DNA from: Cyanobacteria bacterium UBA2566
Lineage (GTDB): Bacteria > Cyanobacteriota > Cyanobacteriia > Cyanobacteriales > Desertifilaceae
Length of the DNA: 30,324 nt
NCBI GenBank assembly: GCA_002340255.1
Contig: DDLS01000196.1
Location: 1 to 30,324 of the forward strand
Reading direction: 5' to 3'
In this document: positions 1 to 7,388 of the stretch, one piece after another
Numbering within the stretch: position 1 is the stretch's first letter
Layout: every line of letters begins with the position of its first letter
The notes under the pieces: model-generated
The model's input: only the letters and a program-made list of their open reading frames with translations
What the model was told of the DNA's origin: nothing
Databases searched by the model: none
Translations under genes and position numbers: made by a program

Positions 1-64
1 CCTTCAGCCAGATACAGCGCGAAGCGCTGCTATGAGGTACATTGTTGATCGTAGATGTGAGTTG

Positions 65-146
65 TCATTGCGACCGCAGGGAAGCAATCGCCAAGATTGG
101 GGGATTTTGCGATTGCTTCATTCCACTTGCGTGACCTTCGCAATGA
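65..146. repeat. Nested palindromic dispersed repeat
   Basis: Two nested inverted repeats are seen. TCATTGCGA (65-73) pairs perfectly with TCGCAATGA (138-146), and GAAGCAATCGC (81-91) pairs perfectly with GCGATTGCTTC (109-119). A partial second copy of one arm, with the words GATTCCACTTC and TTCGCAATGACA, appears at about 3281-3307. This matches the general look of the small non-autonomous or REP-like repeats common in bacterial intergenic DNA. It carries no coding capacity. Confidence 0.75.
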
Positions 147-172
147 CCGATCTCAATGAGACTGTACTCCGT

Positions 173-191
173 TACAGCGCAAAGCGCTGTA
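173..191. repeat. Short hairpin, TACAGCGC core
   Basis: TACAGCGC (173-180) and GCGCTGTA (184-191) form a perfect 8-bp stem with a 3-base loop. A near copy with a 6-bp stem lies at 15-29. The TACAGCGC core recurs inside the hairpin at 7203-7234, which suggests one family of small repeats. Confidence 0.6.
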
Positions 192-384
192 TTTAATTGC
201 CACTTCAATGCTTCCTTAACCAACCGAATAGATTCTCTGAATAGTCAAGTCTAATTTAGCCGCCAAATTAGGTACAGGAAGGCGACTGAGATAGGAGTAG
301 ATCGAACAACAGTGCTTCGATTTAAGCCTATTGTCGGAATCAGAAGCCAGGAAAAAATGTAAAGAACATTAAGCAAGCATAAAT

Positions 385-729
385 TTAGCTAATTTTGGTT
401 CCATTCTCCACCTTAAAACCTGGTGTAATTAAAACTGTTCCTTGCTCTTCAGAAACCGCCGCCAGAACTAGCACTTCGGATTTGACTCCAGCTACTCGTT
501 TGGGAGCAAAGTTCATCACACAAATGACTTGTTTATGGACGAGACTCTCTTTCGCGTAATTCTGCGTAATTTGGGCAGAACTGGTTTTGATGCCCAGAGT
601 GCCAAAATCAATTTTGAGAATATAGGCTGGATTTTTAGCCTTTACATTATCTTCTGCTTGTAGAATGGTTCCTACTCGAAGATCCAGTTTGAGAAAATCA
701 GAGAAATTAATTTCGGGAAACATAGTCAA
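385..729 (-). CDS. csaA: CsaA-like tRNA-binding-domain protein
   Basis: A 114-residue protein consisting of a single EMAP/Trbp111-type OB-fold domain. Recognisable family signatures are F-LKLDLRVGTI near residues 11-22, a central SSAQIT segment, and VMNFAPKRVAGVKSEVLVLAA near residues 71-91. The last corresponds to the conserved NF-P-K-(MV)-AG-(FV)-KSEVL block of CsaA. Proteins of this family are small homodimers described as export-related chaperones or as structure-specific tRNA binders. The length equals the usual 105-115 residues, so the gene looks complete. The ATG at 729 has no obvious Shine-Dalgarno sequence. The gene is divergent from the aminotransferase at 931. The family assignment is solid; the biological role is inferred. 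Confidence 0.85.
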   Translation of the reverse strand: MTMFPEINFSDFLKLDLRVGTILQAEDNVKAKNPAYILKIDFGTLGIKTSSAQITQNYAKESLVHKQVICVMNFAPKRVAGVKSEVLVLAAVSEEQGTVLITPGFKVENGTKIS

Positions 730-916
730 TTTAAGTATTTCTCTTCCACGTTGCCATCAATTGAGCCTTGAGAGGTAAGATGATTTTCTCTAAGTCCCTT
801 ATTAGCCGCCTGTTAAGCACACTTTTATAAAGAAAGGGGATGACGGGAGAGAACGCTTAACTATTTCCTCTAGTCCCCCATTCCCTGTAGGATGGTAAAC
901 TGCCCTTGAATTTTAT

Positions 917-922
917 AGGAGA
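917..922 (+). promoter_or_regulatory. Ribosome binding site of aminotransferase
   Basis: AGGAGA lies 8 bases before the ATG at 931, which supports that start codon. Confidence 0.7.
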
Positions 923-930
923 ACTTAGTT

Positions 931-2079
931 ATGGATGATAGCTTAATGTTAATGATTCCCGGCCCTACTCCAGTGCCCGATCCGGTGCTATTGGCAATGG
1001 CGAAACCGACGATTGGTCATCGTAGTGGCGACTTTAGTTTGATTATGAAAGAGGTGACCGAAAATCTCAAGTGGTTGCACCAAACCCAGAATGATGTCCT
1101 CATTGTTGCCGGGAGTGGAACCTCGGCCATGGAAGCGGGTATTATTAACTTCTTGAGTGCGGGCGATCGCGTGTTAGTCGGTAGCAATGGTAAATTTGGC
1201 GATCGCTGGGCTCAAGTCGCTAAAGCCTATAACCTAGAAGTAGAGGTGATTAGCGCCGAATGGGGACAACCTCTCGATCCCGAACCCTTCCGGGAAAAAC
1301 TCGAAGCAGATACCGAAAAGCAAATTAAAGCCGTAATTATCACCCATTCAGAAACTTCCACCGGAGTACTCAATGACTTAGAAACCATTAACCGCTACGT
1401 GAAAACCCATGGCGAAGCGCTGATTATGGTGGATGCAGTTACCAGTTTAGGCGCAATTAGCGTTCCCATTGATGAATGGGGGTTAGATGTGGTGGCATCC
1501 GGTTCCCAGAAAGGGTATATGATTCCTCCAGGGTTAGGATTTGTCTCCGTTAGTGCCAAAGCTTGGGAGGCTTATGAGAGCGCAACCTTACCCAAATTTT
1601 ACTTAGATTTGGGCATGTATCGCAAAACAGCCGCTAAAAACAGCAATCCCTTTACCCCTCCTGTGAATCTATTTTATGGCTTGCAAGTGGCTCTACAGAT
1701 GCTCAAAGATGAGGGTTTAGAGAATATTTTTAGCCGTCATGAACGGTCAAAAACCGCCATTCGGGAAGCCGTAAAAGCCTTGAATTTGCCCACGTTTGCC
1801 TCTGATGATGCGGCTAGTCCCGCAGTCACCGCAGTTGCACCCGATCGGGTAGATACCGAGCAAATTCGTTCCACGATGCGGAAACAGTTTAATATTGCCT
1901 TAGCTGGCGGACAAGACCATTTGAAAGGTAAAATTTTCCGTGTCGGTCATTTGGGATTTGTCGGCGATCGCGATATTCTCACCTGCATTTCTGCCCTCGA
2001 AGCCACCCTGCAAATTCTCGGCGATACCGGCTTTACTCCCGGTGCAGGAGTAACCGCAGCCGCGAAGGTTTTAAGTTAA
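931..2079 (+). CDS. Class V aminotransferase (alanine-glyoxylate / serine-pyruvate type)
   Basis: A 382-residue PLP-dependent fold-type I enzyme. The N-terminus has the family block IPGPTPVPDPVLLAMAKPTIGHRSGDF. The phosphate-binding region GSGTSAMEAG is near residues 61-70. HSETSTGVLND (about 139-149) and VDAVTSLGA (about 170-178) precede SGSQKGYM, in which Lys194 is the expected Schiff-base lysine. The C-terminal part includes FRVGHLGFVGDRD, also typical. Cyanobacterial members are annotated as alanine-glyoxylate or serine-glyoxylate aminotransferases (photorespiratory glycine/serine metabolism), and historically as the small subunit of a soluble hydrogenase. Substrate preference cannot be read from sequence alone. 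Length is normal and an AGGAGA precedes the ATG. Cytosolic; probably monocistronic. Confidence 0.9.
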   Translation: MDDSLMLMIPGPTPVPDPVLLAMAKPTIGHRSGDFSLIMKEVTENLKWLHQTQNDVLIVAGSGTSAMEAGIINFLSAGDRVLVGSNGKFGDRWAQVAKAYNLEVEVISAEWGQPLDPEPFREKLEADTEKQIKAVIITHSETSTGVLNDLETINRYVKTHGEALIMVDAVTSLGAISVPIDEWGLDVVASGSQKGYMIPPGLGFVSVSAKAWEAYESATLPKFYLDLGMYRKTAAKNSNPFTPPVNLFYGLQVALQMLKDEGLENIFSRHERSKTAIREAVKALNLPTFASDDAASPAVTAVAPDRVDTEQIRSTMRKQFNIALAGGQDHLKGKIFRVGHLGFVGDRDILTCISALEATLQILGDTGFTPGAGVTAAAKVLS

Positions 2080-2092
2080 AGTATTGCAGATT

Positions 2093-2158
2093 GTAGGGTG
2101 GGCAGGAGAAGTCTGCTATTGATTCAACTTCGCCAACTTTCTCCCCTACCCACCCTAC
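2093..2158. repeat. Long imperfect hairpin after the aminotransferase gene
   Basis: GTAGGGTGGG (2093-2102) pairs with CCCACCCTAC (2149-2158), and GGAGAA (2105-2110) pairs with TTCTCC (2139-2144). It starts 14 bases after the stop codon at 2079. It could assist termination, but there is no T-run; the GTAGGGTGGGCA word also looks like a small dispersed repeat. Confidence 0.5.
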
Positions 2159-2272
2159 CCACCTTGGTATAAGATATAATCAGTTAACTGTTCTCTAGAT
2201 GGCATGAGCCTGTACCTTCGATGAACACTTTACACAGTAACCTTAAGTGCCTGGGAATCGCTGGCAAGGAGG

Positions 2273-3118
2273 ATGGTCAATAACAATACGATTGACCATC
2301 CCTCCCCTAGTGTCACCCAGACCCTAGCAAAAATAAAACGACTACAAAGCGATCGCCAATATCGCGATACCCAAGGAACCTTCTTTATCGAAGGTGTGCG
2401 TAACTTTATCCGAGTGGCTGACACTCGCCTGAAAATAGAGACTATCCTTTACAGCGAAAAGCTTCTGATCGCCCCCTTAGCTCGTAAACTCGTACGCCAG
2501 TTGCGGCGCTCCGGAATTCCCACCGTGCGCCTCTCTCCAGAACAATTTCGCAGTATCTCGCAAACCGAGCGTGCTTCTGGCGTAGGGGCGATCGTTAAAC
2601 AGCACTGGCTTCCCCTCAAGTCTACTACTCCCCATGTTGGACTCTGCTGGATCGTCCTCGATCTCATTCGATCTCCAGGTAACTTAGGCACACTCATTCG
2701 CACATTGGAGGCTGTTGGTGGTGCCGGGTTGATCCTCCTCAATCGCTCCGTCGATCCCTTTTCCCCAGAAACCGTGCGCGCAAGTATGGGGGCTTTGTTC
2801 CATCAGAAATTTATCCGTACCAATTATCGATGTTTGCAATCCTGGATACAACAGCATCAAGGTTGCATCATTGGTGCATCTCCCAATGGTGGGCAAAGTT
2901 TTCATCAATTTCACTATCCCCAAGCTACCTTATTATTCCTAGGAGAAGAACGGCAAGGACTCTCCGACCAACAGCGAGCCATATGCGACAATCTGGTTCG
3001 CATTCCCATGGTTGGTCAGGCTGACTCTTTAAATGTTGCTGTAGCCGGGAGTTTGTTAATGTATGAAGTCTTTCGGTCTCGAAACGCACAGGATCGGATT
3101 CAAGCTGACCCATTCTGA
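2273..3118 (+). CDS. SpoU/TrmH-family RNA methyltransferase
   Basis: A 281-residue SPOUT-class, SAM-dependent RNA 2'-O-ribose methyltransferase. The N-terminal substrate-binding domain has the usual opening: KIKRLQSDRQYRDTQGTFFIEGVR (roughly 20-44). The trefoil-knot catalytic domain shows all three SpoU motifs: motif 1 LDLIRSPGNLGTLIRTLEA near 129-147, motif 2 LFLGEERQGLSD near 221-232, and motif 3 RIPMVGQADSLNVAVAGSLLMYE near 243-265. The Arg in motif 1 and the SLN in motif 3 are the expected catalytic and SAM-binding positions. The target (23S rRNA or tRNA) is not evident. The ATG directly abuts an AAGGAGG, a very short spacing, but an in-frame stop at 2222-2224 rules out a much longer protein. 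An unusually long palindrome follows 18 bases after the stop. Confidence 0.88.
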   Translation: MVNNNTIDHPSPSVTQTLAKIKRLQSDRQYRDTQGTFFIEGVRNFIRVADTRLKIETILYSEKLLIAPLARKLVRQLRRSGIPTVRLSPEQFRSISQTERASGVGAIVKQHWLPLKSTTPHVGLCWIVLDLIRSPGNLGTLIRTLEAVGGAGLILLNRSVDPFSPETVRASMGALFHQKFIRTNYRCLQSWIQQHQGCIIGASPNGGQSFHQFHYPQATLLFLGEERQGLSDQQRAICDNLVRIPMVGQADSLNVAVAGSLLMYEVFRSRNAQDRIQADPF

Positions 3119-3135
3119 TTCTGTACAATGTTGCA

Positions 3136-3179
3136 CTTTTCGTTGTTGCCCTTTAGCGCTAAAGGGCAACAACGAAAAG
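3136..3179. terminator. 44-bp perfect palindrome, possible terminator
   Basis: Positions 3136-3157 are the exact reverse complement of 3158-3179. The centre is AGC|GCT with no unpaired spacer, and the outer arms are CTTTTCG...CGAAAAG. It begins 18 bases after the methyltransferase stop codon and is followed by GTTTTC, so it may act as a rho-independent terminator. The length and perfection of the arms are unusual for a plain terminator. Confidence 0.7.
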
Positions 3180-3397
3180 AGTTTTCTAATACACTAAGTT
3201 TAGTGCCGTAGCGATAGTAGGGTATATCAGCGAAAACTAGGGAAGCACTTACTGAGAGTTGAAAACTGTACAGATGGCTTGATTCCACTTCATTCCATTC
3301 GCAATGACAGAGTCAACTGATTACTCGGACTTGAGATCAAAAAATCTTGCTCTCTTCCTATCCCCCCATCTCCCGTACTTTGAGAAAAGTCAAAGGG

Positions 3398-5041
3398 CTA
3401 CCTCTGCAAGCGCTCCTCATACTGCTCATACACCGCCTTATCCAAGCGCTGGGCCTCTTCCCATAGCTTCTTCGCACCATCTGTATCGCCAGCTTGCGCC
3501 ATGGCTAAACCCTGCTGTATGCGCAATTGAGCAATTTCCGTATCGCTCCAGACCAACCGCTCGCAAGTGCGGATGGCTTCTAAGGTAATCTCCCGTTCCT
3601 CTGGAGATGGCTCAAGGGAGGCATGAACCCATGAAGAATGGAGTCGCAATTTATCGCAACCTATCTCTAACCAATCTTGCCACGTTAGAACCCACTGCGG
3701 CAGGGGATTCTTCCAATCGCCAGAAATAGTCATCAAGCCATCAGGAGAAGTAATCCCAGGTCCATCGAGATCTCTTTTCACAATCGCTAAAGCATCTTCC
3801 GTAGCCAGATCCCACAGCCGAACTGTAGCATCTGTACCTCCAGAAACGACCTTGGAGCCATCGGGGGTCAGGGCAATGGTGAGGACGGAAACCCGATCGC
3901 CTTCCAGAACAGCTAAGGACTCTCTTGTAGCGATGTCCCACACCCGTATTGTAGAGTCCCAACTGCCAGAAATGATCTTGGAGCTATCAGGGGTAATCGC
4001 GATAAAGCCTGTCTGATTATCCGACACGATGAAGGACTCTCCTATTGCGATATCCCACATCCGCATTGTAGAGTCCCAACTGCCAGAAATGATCTTGGAG
4101 CCATTGGGGGTGATAGCGAGAGAAGTGACTCCCTTCTGATGACCCTCTAGGACAGCTAAGGACTCTCCTGTGGCAATGTCCCACACCCGTATTGTAGAGT
4201 CCCAACTGCCAGAAATGACCTTAGAGCCATCGGGGGTGATAGCGAGAGAAGTGACTCCCTTCTGATGACCCTCTAGGACAGCTAAGGACTCTCCTGTTGC
4301 GATGTCCCACACCCGTATTGTAGAGTCCTGACTGCCAGAAACAACCTTGGAGCTATCGGGGGTGATGACAATGGCATTGACAAAAGCCTGATGACCTTCC
4401 AGGACAGCTAAGGACTCTCCTTTGGCGATATCCCACACCCGCACTATAGAGTCCTCACTGACAGAAATGACCTTAGAGCCATCAGGGGTGATGGCAATGG
4501 CATCGACAAAAGCTTGATGACCTTCCAGGACAGCTAAGGACTCTCCTTTGGCAATATCCCACACCCGCACTGTATTGTCCCGACTGCCAGAAATGACCTT
4601 GGAGCCATCGGGGGTGATGGCAATGGCATCAACCCCCTCCTGATGACCCTCTAGGACAGCTAAGGACTCTCCTGTTGCGATGTCCCACACTCGCACCGTA
4701 TCGTCCCAACTGCCAGAAATGACTTTGGAGCCATCGGGGGTGATGGCGAGGGAGGTGATTGTAGCCTGATGACCTAGAAACCGGTGGCGTTCAGGGTTAA
4801 CTTGCACGGTTTCCGCTAAACTGGCTTTCACTTCGGGTAAGACCTGGCCAAGCTGGTGCTGAGTTCTTCCCGTTGCAGCAATGGCACGAGTTAGGGCGGC
4901 TACAGGTCGAGGTTTGGCTGCTACAAGGGCCTGGGCAAATAAGGCATCAGTTAAGGCATTAGTTCGCAGATCTGCCTTCACTTGCTTTCGCCAGGCCAGC
5001 ACCCCAAACCCCCCGGCAGCGGCTACCAAAAAGGCTGCCAC
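3398..5041 (-). CDS. WD40-repeat protein, N-terminus cut by a stop codon
   Basis: A 547-residue WD40 protein, paralogous to the gene at 5217-6860. After a hydrophobic segment (AFLVAAAGGFGVLAW) and a 90-residue helical linker come eight clear 42-residue WD blades (roughly residues 90-430), most ending DSTIRVWDIATGESLAVLEGH. A ninth degenerate blade and a C-terminal helical domain (SPEEREITLEAIRTCERLVW...AKKLWEEAQRLDKA) follow. The blades are nearly identical to one another. The predicted start is GTG at 5041, preceded by AAAGGGG. However, a well-placed AGGAGA (5110-5115) serves an ATG at 5098 whose reading frame continues in register into this ORF and is interrupted only by TAA at 5066-5068. 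The intact paralog has Gln there. Either the protein is made from the internal GTG without its basic leader, or the gene is a recent pseudogene. The function is probably a membrane-tethered protein-interaction propeller; partner unknown. Confidence 0.7.
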   Translation of the reverse strand: MAAFLVAAAGGFGVLAWRKQVKADLRTNALTDALFAQALVAAKPRPVAALTRAIAATGRTQHQLGQVLPEVKASLAETVQVNPERHRFLGHQATITSLAITPDGSKVISGSWDDTVRVWDIATGESLAVLEGHQEGVDAIAITPDGSKVISGSRDNTVRVWDIAKGESLAVLEGHQAFVDAIAITPDGSKVISVSEDSIVRVWDIAKGESLAVLEGHQAFVNAIVITPDSSKVVSGSQDSTIRVWDIATGESLAVLEGHQKGVTSLAITPDGSKVISGSWDSTIRVWDIATGESLAVLEGHQKGVTSLAITPNGSKIISGSWDSTMRMWDIAIGESFIVSDNQTGFIAITPDSSKIISGSWDSTIRVWDIATRESLAVLEGDRVSVLTIALTPDGSKVVSGGTDATVRLWDLATEDALAIVKRDLDGPGITSPDGLMTISGDWKNPLPQWVLTWQDWLEIGCDKLRLHSSWVHASLEPSPEEREITLEAIRTCERLVWSDTEIAQLRIQQGLAMAQAGDTDGAKKLWEEAQRLDKAVYEQYEERLQR

Positions 5042-6550
5042 TGCCCCTTTGACTACTCGTCGGCGTTACTTTTTTTGCTGCTCAGTATTCTGACTCATAA
5101 CTAAAGATATCTCCTAAAACACTTCAAGGCTTTGATCGGGTTTTTGCACTACCATCAGCTAGGACAATGAAGTGCCATTTTGAGGCCATCACGGCTCCGA
5201 GTTTTGCGGTTAATTGTTAATTGATTAAGCGCTCCTCATACTGCTCATACACGGCCTTATCCAAGCGCCGAGCCTGTTGCCACAGTTTCTTCGCACCATC
5301 TGTATCGCCAGCTTGCGCCATGGCTAAACCCTGCTGTATGCGCAATTGAGCAATGTCCGTATCGCTCCAGATCAACCGCTCGCAGGTGCGGATGGCTTCT
5401 AAGGTAATCTCCCGTTCCTCTGGAGATGGCTCAAGGGAGGCACGAACCCATGAAGAATGGAGTCGCAATCGATCGCATCCTATCTCTAACCAATCTTGCC
5501 ACGTTACTGCCTCCACCTTGGAGCCATCGAGGGTGAGGTGTCTTTCCAGAATCGCTAAAGAATCTTCCGTAGTTAGGTCCCACACCCGCACTGTCGGGTC
5601 TCCACCGGCAGAAATAATTTTTGAGCCATCGGGGGTGAGGGCAATGGAGCGGACAGTGTTATGTCCTTTCAGCACAGCTAAGGACTCTCGTGTCGCTAAA
5701 TCCCACACCTGCATCGTAGAGTCGAAACTACCAGAAATGACCTGGGAGCCATTGGGGGTAAGGGCAATAGAGGTGACTAAATCCTCATGACCCTCCAGGA
5801 CAGCTAAGGACTCTCCTGTTGCGATGTCCCAAACCCGCAGGGTATGATCGTCACTGCCAGAAATAATCTTCGAGCCATCGGGCGTGACGGCAATAGAGCT
5901 GACCTCATTGCTATGACCCTCCAGAACAGCTAAGGACTCTCCTGTTGCGATATCCCACACCCGGACTGTATTGTCCCGACTACCAGAAATGATTTTGGAG
6001 CCATCGGGGGTAAGGGCAATGGAGTAAACTACATCCTGATGACCCTCCAGAACAGCTAGGGACTCTCCGGTAGCTACATCCCATACCCGCACTGTAGAGT
6101 CTCCACCGCCAGAAATAATTTTTGAACCATCGGGGGTGAGGGCGATGGAAGTAGCCCAAAGCTGATGACCCTCCAGAACAGCTAGAGACTCTCCTGTTGC
6201 GATATCCCACACCCGCACCGTATTATCCCGACTGCCAGAAACAACCTTGGAGCCATCGGGGGTGAGGGCCATAGAGATAACCACACCCTGATGACCCTCC
6301 AGAACAGCTAGGGACTCTCCTGTAGCTAGATCCCACACCCGGACTGTATTGTCCCAACCGCCAGAAATAATCTTGGAGCCATCGGGAGTAAGGACGATGG
6401 AGCTGACAAAAGCCTGATGACCTTCCAGAACAGCTAAAGACTCTCCCGTAGCTAGATCCCACACCCGCACCGTATTGTCTTGACTGCCAGAAATCACCTT
6501 GGAGCCATCGGGGGTAAGGGCGATGGAGGTGATTATACTTTGATGACCTA
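3690..6550 (-). repeat. Arrays of about 126-bp WD40 blade repeats in two genes
   Basis: Within both WD40 genes the DNA itself repeats every 126 bp or so. The plus-strand phrase GACAGCTAAGGACTCTCCTG recurs about once per blade, and GCCATCGGGGGT marks most blades. Two blades at about 4140-4330 are almost base-for-base identical. This implies recent unit duplication or gene conversion within and between the genes. Confidence 0.8.
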
Positions 6551-6860
6551 GAAACTGGTGGCGTTCACGGCTGACTTGCACTGTTTCCGCTAAACTGGCT
6601 TTCACTTCGGGCAAGACCTGGCCAAGTTTGTCTTCGCTTATCCCTGTTGCAGCAATGGCAAGAGTTAGGGCGGCTACAGGTTTGGTTTCTAGAAGGGTCT
6701 GGGCAAATAACGCATCCGTTTGCAGCTCTGCTTCCACTTGCTCTCGCCAGGCTGGTACCCCAAACCCCCCGACGGCGGTTACCAAAAAGGCTCCTACAGC
6801 CACGGCCCCTTTTACCACCAGTCGGCGCTGCTTCTTTTGCTGTTCGATACTCTGAGGCAT
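5217..6860 (-). CDS. Membrane-anchored WD40-repeat protein
   Basis: A 547-residue protein, the intact member of a tandem pair. It starts with a basic leader (EQQKKQRRLVVK), one membrane-spanning segment near residues 18-37 (GAVAVGAFLVTAVGGFGVPAW), then a helical linker (ALTLAIAATG...LPEVKASLAETV). Eight WD40 blades of 42 residues follow (about 107-440), with the core pattern TPDGSK(I/V)ISG..D.TVRVWD(I/L)ATGESLAVLEGH. The helical C-terminal domain is TWQDWLEIGCDRLRLHSSWV...LIWSDTDIAQLRIQQGLAMAQAGDTDGAKKLW. Blades should close into a propeller that presents variable residues before each conserved D and after each GH. The same helical linker plus WD40 arrangement is known downstream of STAND NTPases, but no NTPase is present here. 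The start is set by ATG at 6860 with an AGGAGA 13 bases upstream. Ligand unknown. Confidence 0.85.
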   Translation of the reverse strand: MPQSIEQQKKQRRLVVKGAVAVGAFLVTAVGGFGVPAWREQVEAELQTDALFAQTLLETKPVAALTLAIAATGISEDKLGQVLPEVKASLAETVQVSRERHQFLGHQSIITSIALTPDGSKVISGSQDNTVRVWDLATGESLAVLEGHQAFVSSIVLTPDGSKIISGGWDNTVRVWDLATGESLAVLEGHQGVVISMALTPDGSKVVSGSRDNTVRVWDIATGESLAVLEGHQLWATSIALTPDGSKIISGGGDSTVRVWDVATGESLAVLEGHQDVVYSIALTPDGSKIISGSRDNTVRVWDIATGESLAVLEGHSNEVSSIAVTPDGSKIISGSDDHTLRVWDIATGESLAVLEGHEDLVTSIALTPNGSQVISGSFDSTMQVWDLATRESLAVLKGHNTVRSIALTPDGSKIISAGGDPTVRVWDLTTEDSLAILERHLTLDGSKVEAVTWQDWLEIGCDRLRLHSSWVRASLEPSPEEREITLEAIRTCERLIWSDTDIAQLRIQQGLAMAQAGDTDGAKKLWQQARRLDKAVYEQYEERLIN

Positions 6861-7388
6861 AAATAAATAGATATCTCCTAAAACCCTTAAAGCCTTTGAT
6901 CGGATTTTTTCACTACCATCAGCATTGTAATTGAACCCAGTTTTACTTGCTACCCATGCTACCTACATTTTAAGAAACTGTTTTGACTGCTTTACTGTTG
7001 GAAGTTCTCGACAGAATTATCCAATTTTTCCCGATGTCTCTCTGATTTTGAAGGGGATGATCGAGCTGGAAAGTCCTTCAGAAGATGATAATTTAGAGGA
7101 TGATAATACTGTTAGTAATTTACCGAAGATTGCTACGCGATCGCTGAAATTAGCGACGAAAACGATTTCTAAATCCCAGCGTTTATAAAGTTGATTACTT
7201 CTGCATCTCGAAGCAGTACAGCGCTTCGAGATGCACAAGGGTTATGGGTAATCGGAGTTTAATTCCATATCCAATGTATAGTTTTAATCTAAGCTTAGTT
7301 TTAATTTAACCGTAAAATATGGAATTGTTAATTTTTGGAGGTAACAAAATTTAGTAGGATGCGGGCAGGTTTGTGCGAGGAATAAAGC
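6861..7388. other. Intergenic region between divergent WD40 and RTX genes
   Basis: About 530 bp. Near the WD40 start it carries a ribosome binding site and a block (6869-6922) that matches 5105-5159 upstream of the paralog, so the duplication took the leader with it. An open frame at 6931-7188 has no recognisable family and poor coding character. A perfect 12-bp hairpin sits at 7203-7234. The promoter for the RTX gene should lie between 7240 and 7350, which is AT-rich, but no confident -35/-10 pair is called. Confidence 0.5.
7203..7234. repeat. Perfect 12-bp inverted repeat
   Basis: GCATCTCGAAGC (7203-7214) pairs with GCTTCGAGATGC (7223-7234) across an 8-base loop. No T-run follows on either side, so it looks like a small dispersed repeat or RNA hairpin rather than a terminator. 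Confidence 0.7.

Larger units (their letters stand above)
1..384. other. Non-coding region with dispersed palindromes
   Basis: No convincing gene is visible here. The stretch contains a nested palindromic element (65-146) and two short hairpins that share a TACAGCGC/GCGCTG core (15-29 and 173-191). The rest shows no tRNA, promoter or protein signature that I can support. A run near 245-340 translates weakly like a helix-turn-helix fragment, but only by changing frame, so it is not called. Confidence 0.6.

Noticed and set aside
245..350. Helix-turn-helix-like fragment (NLAAKLGTGRR...GVDRTTVLRFK)
   Set aside because: It needs a frame change after about 12 residues and has no neighbouring transposase sequence. 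Too weak to call as a mobile-element remnant.
4881..6862. Several antisense frames within the WD40 genes
   Set aside because: They repeat with the 126-bp blade period and are shadows of the WD40 coding frame.
6931..7188. 85-codon open frame between the WD40 and RTX genes
   Set aside because: No ribosome binding site, no family resemblance and mixed composition. It may hide a decayed gene (the neighbouring frame reads LLEVLDRIIQFFP), but nothing supports a call.
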